A DNA stretch of 64,000 nucleotides from Tubiluchus corallicola (taxonomy: Eukaryota; Priapulida; Priapulimorpha; Priapulimorphida; Tubiluchidae): assembly GCA_030141605.1 (NCBI GenBank), contig JAQGDQ010000146.1:131933-195932 (forward strand). The letters run 5' to 3'. The position numbers and the translations under genes are program-made. Under the pieces are notes generated by a model. The model ran no database searches and had not been told where the DNA came from. It worked only from the letters and a program-made list of their open reading frames with translations. Below, piece after piece: positions 11,784-25,181 of this stretch (position 1 is the first letter of the stretch; each line of letters starts with the position of its first letter).

Positions 11784-11920
11784 TCACTTAGTACAGATAT
11801 GGTCTAGCAGCATTTCTTCAGGCTTAAGTTGATGAAATTCAAAAGTGACAGCATTGTCCCATTCGCCGCTTGATACGAGTCGGATCACTGAATTGCCACA
11901 GCCCAATGGTACCTCTAATA
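11784..11920 (-). CDS. CRHBP: CRHBP exon 7 (terminal coding exon)
   Basis: Acceptor TTGTTTCAG. Entered in phase 1, it reads LLEVPLGCGNSVIRLVSSG and ends HICTK-stop (TGA at 11784-11786). The GCGNSVIRLVSSG block and the last cysteine match the C-terminal end of CRHBP proteins. Confidence 0.92.
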
Positions 11921-12121
11921 CTGAAACAATAACCATAAATTAGATCTAGTAGCAGTAGTAGTAGCAGCAGCAACAGCAACAGCAGCAGCAGCAGTAGTAG
12001 TAGCAGTAGTAGTAGCAGTAGCAGTAGCAGTAGCAGTAGCAGTAGCAGTAGCAGTAGCAGCAGCAGTAGCAGTAGCAGCAGCAGCAGCAGCAGTAGTAGT
12101 AGCAGCAGCAGCAGTAGCAGT

Positions 12122-12210
<89 letters not shown>

Positions 12211-12263
12211 CAGCAGCAGCAGTAGTAGTAGCAGTAGCAGCAGCAGTAGTAGTAGTAGTAGCT

Positions 12264-12300
<37 letters not shown>

Positions 12301-15300
12301 CAGTAGTAGCAGCAGCAGCAGTAGCAGCAGCAGTAGTAGTAGTAGTAGTAGTAGTAGCTGCAGCAGCAGCAGCATCAGCATCAGTAGTAGCAGCAGCAGC
12401 AGCAGTAGCAGTAGCAGCAGTAGCGGTAGCAGCAGCAGCAGCAGCAGCAGTAGCAGCAGCAGTAGTAGTAGTAGTTTAATGACCATAAAATTAAAACTAT
12501 TTATGAAGAAGGCATTCCTGTGCTTTGAAAATTCTAACATTTGAGAAAAATGTTAGAAAGTGTTTCAGCAACGAAGTTATGATAAGCGCCCCGTGTAGCT
12601 AATAATTTCAATTTAAAATGGCGATCACATCACGCTTGGGCGCGCTCATTTTGGTGGAAAATGGCGTCATCTGGTTACCGTGCAATAGAAACAGTTATTC
12701 TGCCATGTGCTTCAGTAATCTTTTGTTGACTTATAGAGCGAACTCTATAAACTAAGTAACCCACCCGGTACCTACTGTATGTTCGCAATTTTACATGTGT
12801 ATCTTAGTCAACAAAAGTCTGTAAATTAATTACATTTACGGAATTAATCTATACTACTTATACATTTTACGGTATAATCATGTGGGTTAAAGCTATGTAG
12901 CCACTTTAATATTAGTCATAATTGTCAAATGACTAATTTTTACGTAAACACAGTTAAATACAATGCTAGAATAACTGAACTTCTGAGTGAGTTGTACTTC
13001 TTGAGTGAAATTTCTTAACGCGTACCTTCACCAAAGCTTGCTTTCACGGCATTCACGCTGCCCAGCATACACCAGCTACGTCATTTTTTTCAAATATGCC
13101 GGCAGGTTCGTTTGGAGATAAAATACATTGAAATTTTTTTTTCATTTTTAAGCAAAGCATTCTATGCGCATATCTTGTGTGGTGATTTCAATATTTTTAA
13201 TTGTATATTAAAATGCATATTAGAGGGGTTATTCTTGCTATAATTCGTCCATAAAGTTCACTCTACGAGATTTTTGATAATTTTAGGCAACAGTAATTAA
13301 TATAAACATCGAATCTTTAAAAAGATAAAAATCTTACACGTGGCAGCAGGTGAAGTGCCACACAGTTCCAAGTTTTGGACCATCCTACTGGGATCGAGTC
13401 CGTTACCCGCGAGAAATTCCACATAGTCACTAGCGCCCTCCTTCGTACACTGAATCAATACAAATTCAACACTTCAGTTACATAAAATTATCATAGTAAC
13501 TTTACCACAATAATTGTTTCAATTTCAATTCAATTCAATTCAGTTTGTTTATTTGTCTTTTTAGAACACTGCAATAGAACATTATCAATAGCAGAATCAT
13601 TTGTAAGTGGTGAGGAATGGCTACAATACATAGATATAAAACTAGAGAAAGGATAGGGGAAAGACTATGAAGTCACCTAGTCCGCTGTCCATGTTGCACA
13701 TTAACGTTAAAAGAAAACCGGATGATTGTGCAAACATTAGTTCAAAATAAAGAATGCTCTAAAATATTGAAAACTACAATAGCTTTTTTAGATCAAAGAT
13801 GAGATTAAATAATAATTACCTCAAATACTCAAATATCGTTAAACTACATAGCTACGCGCTAGTGAATCTACTAAGACTGGCAACGGCGCCTTTTTGTCAC
13901 ATGTGCGAGGCCGACAAATAGAAGGCGGTACCGTGATAACCATGATCATGATCTGCTGTGTTAGTTTCTGACGTCCTATGACGTACAGCCCATTTTCGTG
14001 ACATCACGCGTTTAAACAGTAACACTTACGCAAACGTGCTTGACACACAAGGGAAGATGCCTGCCATTACACAAACTGTGGTTAGTTTCTGACGTAACCA
14101 ATAGCTGTGTCCGGCTGCCGTTAATTAACTTTCTAAGATAATTATTCAAATATAAGAAACAATTGCTAACTTTATTAAGCAAAAAATGTATAGCCTAAAC
14201 AGCAAATTAAAATGAGATTAAGTATAGACAATCGTCCCGTTTTCCTTTAAAGGAAAACCGAATCCCGTCTTATAGCTGAAAACAATCTACTCTATAAAAT
14301 ATTAAAATGGAAAACACTTTTTTTTAAGAATGACTAACGTGAAAGAATTATTACTACAGAAACGTAATTTCGCGTTCGCGCCACTAGTTCTTCGCTGTAA
14401 CATGGATTCACTAGTGAGACGGGCGCTAGCGCATGTATCTCGGAAACGCATTGCACAAAAAACAGGTGTTCTACCTCTCAGTTCAGATGTGTTAGTTTGT
14501 GACGAACAACACACGTTCGATAGCTCATGCGTGAACAGAGCGGTATATTTGAAATTTGAATCTTTATCTTAAAACTTGCCTAGTTTTAGTACAACACACT
14601 GAATATCTTACAGTAGCAGTGTACTTCAGTGTTCGCTTTCACAAACACGTGCAACACGCTCATGGAATATTTGTGCTGTTGAAAATTATGTTCATTTGTA
14701 ATGTAATCACTAGCTGGGCTCCTCGGTCGTTAATAAGCCTTTTCACAGTTCCAGTGATTGACGATGATCGTGAAAAAGTCAAAGGTTAAATGTACCACAC
14801 AACGTATTTGTGTATACTTGACAACGTCTCACAGCCTCTCTACTGCAAGTCTAGCAGTTTTAACAAGTAGGTAGAACCTTATTTAGTTCATTTTTTCTTG
14901 TTCCCAAGCAAGATCCTGCTAGTAAATCGCTCCATACGCAGATTAAAGCAGAATTAAGTAAGGTCCACGTTAAACAACTAAAGTACTGGACTGATACTTT
15001 GCTTTACACACATGTCACGTGACGGTTGTAGTTAACACGCGGTGCACTTAACCTTTAACCAACAGCAACTGCGCATGTGCACAACGAAACTGCGAAAAGG
15101 CTTATTGATGATAAAAAGTGCAAGGAAGCTTAATCTGTTATTTTGAAATGATTTACTGATGCTGTTAATATATTTAAATACAAACAGCAGAGTAAAACAT
15201 TTTTAAATTGGCAGTATAATTAAAGGAAACGTCAACCCTTCTGGGAAGTTAGGCTTATTACATTATGGTAAAATCACTTTAAAGTGCGATCATTTCACGC

Positions 15301-18300
15301 TTGGGTACCCCCATTTCGAAAGGTAATTTTTCCACCAATGACGTCACTCGTCGACTGAAAAAGTAGCGTACATCAACTTCTTTCAAAGATATAGTAAACT
15401 TTACAAAAAAACAGATGGCTGATTTTTTGATATTTTTGCATAAACATTAGTTAAGCTCAAAAGCCTGAATTAGCTTGAAAAGCTAGAAGCGCACAATGAA
15501 ACTGCGAAAAAGGCTTATTGTTTTTAGCCTATTATTTAAATACTAGAAACGTTTTGGCGTTATTATACGTGTTAAAATGTATACTTTCTACAATCACTTT
15601 TTACCGTACGTCAAAGTGAGATGATATGAAAAAATATCCTGTTTTCCTTTAATATCTTGCTAAGAAACTAAGTATGTACTTGATTTAATATTGTGAAAAA
15701 CCGTAGATGAGAAGAGTTAAAATGACAGAGCGAACCTTGTGCACAATTGATGGCTGATGTTTAACGGAATTCACGTTCCCTGGTAACTTGTTCCTCTGTA
15801 CGCCGACGGCCAGGCGTCGAACCCAAACATTTGCCGGAGAAATAATGGAGAAACTGCAATTGTTTCGTTGGCCGTAGTTTTGAAGTGTGTACCTGCCGCT
15901 AGGCATCGCTGCGATCACATTACAAGCTGTAAGAAATAATGGAGTAACTGCAGTTCATTCGTTGGCCATAGTTTTGAAGTGTGTACCTGCCGCTAGGCAC
16001 CGCTGCGATCACATTACAAGCTGTAAGAAATAATGGAGTAACTGCAATTGATTCGTTGGCCATAGTTTTGAAGTGTGTTCCTCCCGCTAGGCACCACTGC
16101 GATCACATTACAAGCTGTAAGAAATAATGGAGTAACTGCAGTTCATTCGTTGGCCATAGATGTCAGCACTGGCTTAGTGTTAATGAAAAATTAAAGTTTA
16201 AAACCTACAAATGAAAATTAATATTAACCTGCAAATTAAGTACTCGCGCGACAGAGGCATCCATCTGTGACAGAGACACCCTAATTTACGCACGCCAACA
16301 TTCCAGGAAATATCGATAAATTTTAAATTACAATTATCTAGACGCCATGTGTCGACTTGCTACTACGTTTAGCCATTTTGAATTCTGCCCGTGCCAAGAG
16401 AGAGCCGAATTACGTAGACCTACCTTCCAGGTTCTCAATAAATCTTACAGAGACGCTGAAGCCCTCTAGCGGCCGCGGAATGCGATACTGCAACATCATT
16501 ACGTTCTGTGAAGCCAGCAGGAGTCGCTGCGGTGCATTGTTGCCACAGAATGTGCGATGACGTAACTGAAACTTGTGCGGGTAATCGTCGTCACTTGGAA
16601 ATAACTGACCGTCCAGTTCCCAGCCATCTAAAACCTGTTAAGAAATTAACTCAATAAGAGAAACTACGAAAGCGTATTAGGACCACGATATCCCATTATA
16701 AAAAATCTGATTATAACCAGATTTTTTTTACAATCGGATGGCAAAAAAGTTGGTTATAACCAAATTTTTTGTAATCGGAGGAAAATGAAAAAATTCGGTT
16801 ATAACGACAATTTTTACAATCGGTTGCAAAAAAGATGGTTATAACCAGATTTTTTACAATCGGATTGCAAAAAATGGTTATAACCACAATTTTTATAATC
16901 GATTGCAAAAAATTGGTTATAACCAAATTTTTTAATAACCGGACGGAAAGCGAAAAAAATTTGGTTATAACCAGATTTTTTTGCAATCTGATATCATGGC
17001 CCTAATACGTTTTCGTAGAAAATAAATGTAAGCCTCTCTTTTGAACTGCGATTTCTCATGGCAGCTTGTCTTTAATACATGGTTACTTTGACGTAACCCT
17101 ACGTCACGGTATAACGTAGGTTATGAGTTCAAGATTTTTATTTTGCTAAAAGCACTACAGTTCGGGGCAGCCCAAGTGATGATAACTGTAACGAGGGTTA
17201 TTTGGTTAAAAACAAAATAACTAATGCCATCATTGTAACGTTTTGAGGGCTATTGCATTCCTAATTTTATATAATGATCAGGACAATATACTACATGTAC
17301 TTTCACGGGTTCGTCTTCTGTTTTTAAGGCTGTTTAGTTGAAAACAAAACAAGATGAAACAAATTTTAAAGCTATAATTATTACAAAAGAAGAGTACAAC
17401 AACAAGTCAACAATGAGAGCTCAAAATTACTACTAATGGCTTGCTGTGAAAACCCCCAAGGAAAAATGAGGATAGGAAAATGAATGCGCATAACTTATCT
17501 GAATGTTCATGACGATGTTGTGCACAACTTGACGATCCTCCTACAATGACAACGCTGACGCCGGGAACATTACGATCCTCCATGAGCCATAACAATCCAG
17601 ATGACGACAGCTAATCAACAGCATCCAGCAACCCTCTTGTAGTCTACAACACCAACGTACCAACATCTGACTGGAATGGAATAACATCACACTGCTGTGG
17701 CTTGACCAGCTCTTCAAACCATGTAACAGCAACGAGACTGAGAAAGACAGGCTATACAACAGGAACACTGTCCTTTTGGCCAAAAAAACACTTAGCTCAG
17801 CTCTCCATGGTAAAGAAGTTACATCACAGATCGTGTACCAGCCTTTCCAGACAAATACGTTAACTACAGGTATGCTGGAACATGCCCACTGGTCAGACCA
17901 ACAACGAACGTCTATACCAGTGAAAAGTATCAACTCAACTGTCCAGAACAGGTATTGCTTTTTCTGCATAAGCAAACGAAGCACTCCAACAGGTAAGTAC
18001 AAACCATTTTAAGTGACAGGGGTGAGGAGATGATGAAAAGAAAGAACACATACAGCAGTGCAAGCCAAGCAAGCCATTTACTATCAAAATTAGCAACACG
18101 CACCTCACAATAACATTTTTATTTAGAGAATGCTTGATTTTAGGGGTCGTTCGAGCTGTTGCGCTGCGGCTTAAAAAGGGTCTCACTAAGTGCTCTTTCC
18201 AGGCAATGGTATGGTAGATCAAGATTGCAAAAGTCTAGTTCATAATTTGTTTCATTAATCGTCAGTATATGTAAAAATAGTGATGATGACCTTATATATT

Positions 18301-21300
18301 ATAGCAACTTGCTATAGTAAGAGTAATTTGCAATGAATTTAACTCTAGTTGTTGCTAGCTATTATGTTAATCATTACGTTGCGTTACGTTACGTTATGTT
18401 ATGTTATGCTATGTTTTGCTAAGTTACGTTAACTTAAGTGATGTGAAGTTCCGTTACATTGCACTACGTTATATTGTGTTACGCTACGCTATGTTACATT
18501 GTGTTATGTTATGTCACGTTACGTTACGTTACGCTACGTTACGTTACGTTATGTTATGTTATGCTGTCATATCATGTCGTGTCACGTCACGTCACGTCAC
18601 CTTACACTGTGCTGTGTTGTGTTGTGTCGTGTCGTGTCATGTCACGTTACGTTGTGTTGTGTTATGTTATATCATGTCATGTCATGTTATGTTATGTTTT
18701 TATATGACACACAATTTAGACAGCAGGAAAGCTCTAGCAAAATTCAAGTCAATACAGTAGTCGATTTTCATCGTAGATAAGAACGAAATACATGGTAAAG
18801 TACGCTGACTGTAAAGCATAATTACTTTTACTAAGGAGCAGAAGCACATCAACAGAAAGTTACTGGATTCTGCACTATGAGACAGGTACAAACAAGCAAA
18901 CAAACAAAGAGGCAAAATCAAGCAAACTTCCTTACAAGCTCCAATATGGAGACCCGGCCATATTCTCGGAAGTTTTCAGCCTACAGTAATTTAAAGGAAA
19001 CTAAAATTTTCATTCTAGGGCAAGAATTGAAAGGTTCCGTTACTTAATCGAGGACATCGGTCACGATGAGTGTTTAGCCCCACTTGTAACTGTCCCGTAC
19101 ACTGTAACTGGCAACACGAACACTAGTGGTAATTAGTACTGAATTTAATAATACATTACTATAACTGGAAACACGAATACTAGAGGTAATTACTATTGAA
19201 TTTAATGATACTGTTGCAGGTGCAAATGTTTTGGTCCATTACCTCTTCTCAAGGTAGTATATGCATTAGAAGCCACAATATATTAGACTGTAGCTCAACC
19301 TCTAGACTACTTTTTCTTCTCTGACATTGTATAGGTGGAACTTGTCATGTACACACGTCTTTGTTGCATTTAAAAATTGTCTTATAATTATAGTGCTACC
19401 TTTTACTGACATTCTGGCTTTTTCTCGACTCAATATTGGACCAACAATGTATGTATGCATTTTAGCTTTTTTAGTGTAATGTAGTAATCTGTAGCACTTA
19501 TTTTCTAGCACTTTTATTTCACTAGATTTGTAGATGTAGTAGTTGTAGACTACAGAAAATTTGTATTTTTGCAGAATAAACTACATAGATATGGGAACGC
19601 AACTTTGCTTTGAGCGTATACATTACAGATACGTTACTATAACTGGCAACACGAATACTAGTGATAATTACTACTGAATTTAATGATACGTTACTATAAC
19701 TGGCAACACGAATTCTAGTGGTAATCACTACTGAATTTAATGATACTTTACTGTAACTGGAAACACGAACACTAGTGGTAATTACTACTGAATTTAATGA
19801 TACGTTACTATAACTGGAAACACGAATACTAGTGGTAATTACTATTGAATTTAATGATACTGTTGCAGGTGCAAATGTTTTGGTCCATTACCTCTTCTCA
19901 AGGTAGTATATGCATTAGAAGCCACAATATATTAGACTGTAGCTCAACCTCTAGACTACTTTTTCTACTCTGACATTGTATAGGTGGAACTTGTCATGTA
20001 CACACGTCTTTGTTGCATTTAAAAATTGTCTTATAATTATACTGCTACCTTTTACTGACATTCTGGCTTTTTCTCGACTCAATATTGGACCAACAATGTA
20101 TGTATGCATTTTAGCTTTTTTAGTGTAATGTAGTAATCTATAGCACTTATTTTCTAGCACTTTTATTTCACTAGATTTGTAGATGTAGTAGTTGTAGACT
20201 ACAGAAAATTTTTGCAGAATAAACTACATAGATATGGGAACGCAACTTTGCTTTGAGCGTATACATTACAGATACGTTACTATAACTGGCAACACGAATA
20301 CTAGTGATAATTACTACTGAATTTAATGATACGTCACTATAACTGGCAACACGAATACTAGTGGTAATTACTACTGAATTTAATGATACTTTACTGTAAC
20401 TGGAAACACGAACACTAGTGGTAATTACTACTGAATTTAATGATACGTTACTATAACTGGCAACACGAATTCTAGTGGTAATTACTACGGAATTTAATGA
20501 TACGTTACTATAACTGGAAACACGAACACTAGTGGTAATTACTACTGAATTTAATGATACGTTACTATAACTGGCAACACGAATACTAGTGATAATTACT
20601 ACTGAATTTAATGATACGTCACTATAACTGGCAACACGAATACTAGTGGTAATTTCTACTGAATTTAATGATACGTCACTGTAACTGGAAACACGAATAC
20701 TAGCAGTAATTACTACTGAACTTAATGATACGTCACTGTAACTGGAAACACGAATACTAGCAGTAATTACTACTGAATTTAATGATACGTCACTGTAACT
20801 GAAAACACGAACACTAGTGGTAATTACTGCTGAATTTAATGATACTTTACTATAACTGGAAACACGAATACTAGCAGTAATTACTACTGAATTTAATGAT
20901 ACTTTACTATAACTGGAAACACGAATACTAGCAGTAATTACTACTGAATTTAATGATACTTTACTATAACTGGCAACACGAACACTAGTGGTAATTACTA
21001 CTGAATTTAATGATACGTCACTATAATTGGTAACACGAATACGAGCAGTAATTACTACTCAATTTAATGATACGTCACTATAAATGGCAACACGAATACG
21101 AGCAGTAATTAGTACTGAATTTAATGATACTTTACTATAACTGGCAACACGAACACTAGTGGTAATTACTACTGAATTTAATGATACGTCACTATAATTG
21201 GCAACACGAATACGAGCAGTAATTACTACTCAATTTAATGATACGTCACTATAAATGGCAACACGAATACGAGCAGTAATTAGTACTGAATTTAATGCTA

Positions 21301-23865
21301 CTTTTTTCGTGATACTTACACTCAATAGTCCACCCTCGGCGCAACCTACGTCGAAGAACTGAAACTCCAGTTCAATTATCTGACGTGGATCAGCGATTAA
21401 GTACAAGCCACATATGTCCTCTTGTCCAGTTGATTTATACCAGTAGGTTCCCTCAGTACCAACCACGGCTATGCATGCTGAAAGCATTTCCAAAAAACCA
21501 TCTTATTTAATTAAATTATTTAATCTTATATAACCTAAACCAATGAATTGATGAGACAGATATACAGCAAGCAAATGAGTGGCTAAATAGATAAATAAAT
21601 AAATAAATGAATAAATAATAAAATAAACTACAAAACTGTTTATGAAAAAATGTCGTAAACTGAACATGTTCTGCAAGTGTAATTTGATGTAACGTGATGA
21701 AATGTGGAACGAAATCGGAACTTGCGACATTTTGGCCACTGACTTTGGGTCAGGGGTCAATCAATCTCGGATCAGCCTACCCATTCAATTTCAGTTGATG
21801 TATTACCAGCTATTGTTGCTCAGTTCTGGAAAAAATGTCTCTGCCCGATCCCCACTTTCAATTTTTAGCCCCAAAAGAAATTGTGAAAAGTTTTCCCACA
21901 TCCTATTTATTTCGGAAAGCGTTGGAATGATATCACATAACCAGCATCACGTGATCTTTCCTTTTATCAATAAATGAATCGTTGCTTATTAGCGTACCAA
22001 TTCTCCTTCACAAATAATATCTCGACCCCTACAACCCATAGAAATCAGTAATCAAAATCACAGTGTTTTCACGTTTGGTGTTTTGGTGCAAAGGTTTCTC
22101 TTATTGCCTCTTTATTGCCCACGCGCACGCATTAGTCAAAGAAGGAATTGTAGTGGAGACAAATAATTTTATTTTGCTATCATTTCACTGTGCATTTCAA
22201 GTTTACAATTTAGAAATTATCTTATCTGCTTTTCACAATGCGGAATTTTGGACGTCAGTATTAATTTTTACACATTAGGTTTTTATTAGGTAGAATGTTG
22301 TGATTACGACCATATTATGATTGAAACGTTGCAGATGATTGTGTTAGAATAAATAGGTAAGTCAGTCCCGTGTAACAGGCCATACTGTAAAGTACGCATT
22401 GTCACTTGTAGATGGCAGCACTTGTAGCACTGTTGTACGATGGCGTCAGTTAATAGTCAACATGGCGTGAAATTACACGTGATTCCAGATCCAATCCCGT
22501 ATAACAGGCCATACTGTAAGATATGTATTGTCACTTGTAGATGGCAGCACTTGTTGCATTGTTGTACGATGGCATCACCTAATAGACAGCATGGCGTTAG
22601 AATAAATAGGTAAGTCTTTGCTTAAGTGGGCGCTGGCATTTGTTTTCATTTTAAAAATTCATTTCCGTAGTAGCAATCACGAACGAGTCTTGAGGTTGCC
22701 TTCTTAGCGTGATGAAGTATGCATAAAATATGAAGTATTGTATAGCATACGTGATCATATAGTATATTGAACATAAAGTGCACTGATGAACATCCACAAT
22801 AAGTCTAAGAGGGTAAGAAAACGCCTGGAGCAGAATCTATAGCAAAGCACTTGCGTCTACAAACTGAGTGCTTTCCAGCTGATAATGCTGGTCATTATTA
22901 TGTATATCGCAATTCTGAGGCTAAATTTAGTGAGCTTATGTCACACGTTTAAAAATATCTATCCTTAGTAACACTTAGCGACGAGACTATGCTGACCTGT
23001 CACCATAGCAACGGCCTCTGCTGACCTGCCACCATGGAGACGGGCACTACATCTAACTTGCTGTTGATTGGCCTTGGCCTTTAGGAGTAGTAATATAAGA
23101 CACATCTCAATACACATCTGATTGGCTAGAGTAACAGCTTCTTGCATACTTCCGGTGGTAGGATCAGTGATTCGTAACTCTTATAATCTCACGCCTGCAG
23201 AGCATTCACCGGAAGTTGCTCTTTACAAGTGGCGTTTGTCCATAAGACACAGATGCAAACAGGCAAGCAGACTACGCAAACCGCTTACAATATTGAAATG
23301 CTTCATCTGTTACTCAGTAATCAAATGTATTATCCGTTACATTTTGTCAATTTATTCTACCTCTGTTCCTATTCCTTTGTTTCTTTTTAGTTCTGTTTCG
23401 AGTTCTTACGTGATACATAATATATAATCTTTTATTATCCTTTTTGCTGAGTGTCTTAATCTTTCCCCACCTTTGTGTTGAACAAGATCGCTTAGATTGC
23501 TACGTCTGATTAGCGTCTACCTACTTCTAAATGTGAAGCTATAGACGTGCAACGATATAATTCTGTTCAGTTTATGTAAATGTTGAACTTACGTATCTCT
23601 TCATATGAATCACGTTCCTTGGGCAAATTAGATGAACGTTTCTCTGAGAAATTCAATTGCTGAAACAAACAAGTGAAAATTATTTTACTAAACGCTAATC
23701 ATGAAATATTTAATAACGTGTGTTTGAAGAAGTATTGCTTATTGGTAAACTTACTTTTACAACACAAAGTGCTCGTTTTCTAAAACTGCCTGGTTACTAA
23801 GTTTTGATTTAGCGGTTAGAGTGAGTAAATTTAATCTATGCCATTCTTGATGGTGATAGTTGTTG

Positions 23866-23898
<33 letters not shown>

Positions 23899-25130
23899 CG
23901 ATAACAATGACAACAATGACGACAACGGTGATGATGATGATGATGTTGATGATGACGACGACGACGACGACGATGATGATTATGTTGATGATGATGACAA
24001 GGACGATGATGATAATGATGATGATGATAATGATGACGATGACAATGACAACAATGACAACAACGGTGATGAGGATGATGTTGTTGATGATGACGATGAC
24101 GACGACGACGATGGTGGTGGTGGTGGTGGTGGTGGTGGTGATGGTGGTGGTGGTGGTGGTGGTGGTGGTAGTGGTGGTGGTGGTGTTGGTGGCGGTGGTG
24201 GTGGTATTGGTGCTGATATTTCCTTGCTAAGGATTATGTGAATAAATAGGAAACTTTATAATCTACGTATGAACCTGTGCATTACAAATTTCGTAACTTT
24301 GCTTTTCGAAAAATACCTTAATTAAGTCTGCTGTTAAGTCTATGATATACCAAACCATCTAGCTGTCAGCGGAAAAACAAAATGAACGATGTAATATTTA
24401 TTTTTTGCAATGCTTTCGGCATTAAGTTATTTATTCGTATAATAATCGGATTATTATTATTGGCTGGCTGAGAAACAGACGCTTGAGCCAAAGGTCACAA
24501 AAATTGACGTCAGACTCTCAAAAAATAGGAACAGCTTCCAGCGTCAGCAAATTTTTGCTTTCATCTTTCACAGACAATATATTTGCATTTCCAGATGCTG
24601 GATGCTTTAGTGCATCATGGACATTAGTAGATCTGAGAAGCCAACAATCGTATAAATATTAAAGTAACCGTTATCACACTGGCAATAAAATGTAAAAAAC
24701 AATAATTACATTGCCGAACCTTATGCCTTATTTACTTGCTTATTTATTAGTTTACTTACTTAATTACTTATTTGTTTATTTATTTGTTTGCTTTTTGGTT
24801 CACTTATTTATTTATATATGTTTTTATCTATTTATTTATTTTCTTATTTATTTATTTATGTAGTTATTCATTTGTTTATTTACTTATCTATTTTTCTGTT
24901 GGTTTATTTATTTATTTACTTATTTATTTATCTAAATGATAACCTATTTATTGATTTGTTTGCTTTTTCGTTCACTTATTTATTTATTTATGTTTTTATC
25001 TATTTATTTATTTTCTTATTTATTTATGTAGTTATTTATTTGTTTATTTACTTATTTATTTTTTGTTCGTTTGTTTATTTACTTACTTTTTTGTTCGTTT
25101 GTTTGTTCTCTTATTTACTTATTTACTTAC

Positions 25131-25181
<51 letters not shown>

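Noticed and set aside
11839-12540. 233-residue Leu-rich minus-strand ORF
   Set aside because: Most of it is the CAG/CTG array. Its C-terminal end overlaps CRHBP exon 7 in a different frame, so it is not a gene.
16020-16114. Extra CRHBP exons at the upstream 94-base repeats
   Set aside because: Entering at 16020 or 16114 leads to a stop after passing the repeat junction, and no donor lies inside the units to skip onward.
17541-18002. 153-residue minus-strand ORF as a gene
   Set aside because: Composition (Trp, Cys, Ser, Leu) is typical of antisense reading, and it lacks any motif or exon context.
19302-20160. Two nearly identical 69-codon minus-strand ORFs
   Set aside because: They are the two copies of the 649-base duplication, which explains the similarity. 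No motif, and located in an intron.
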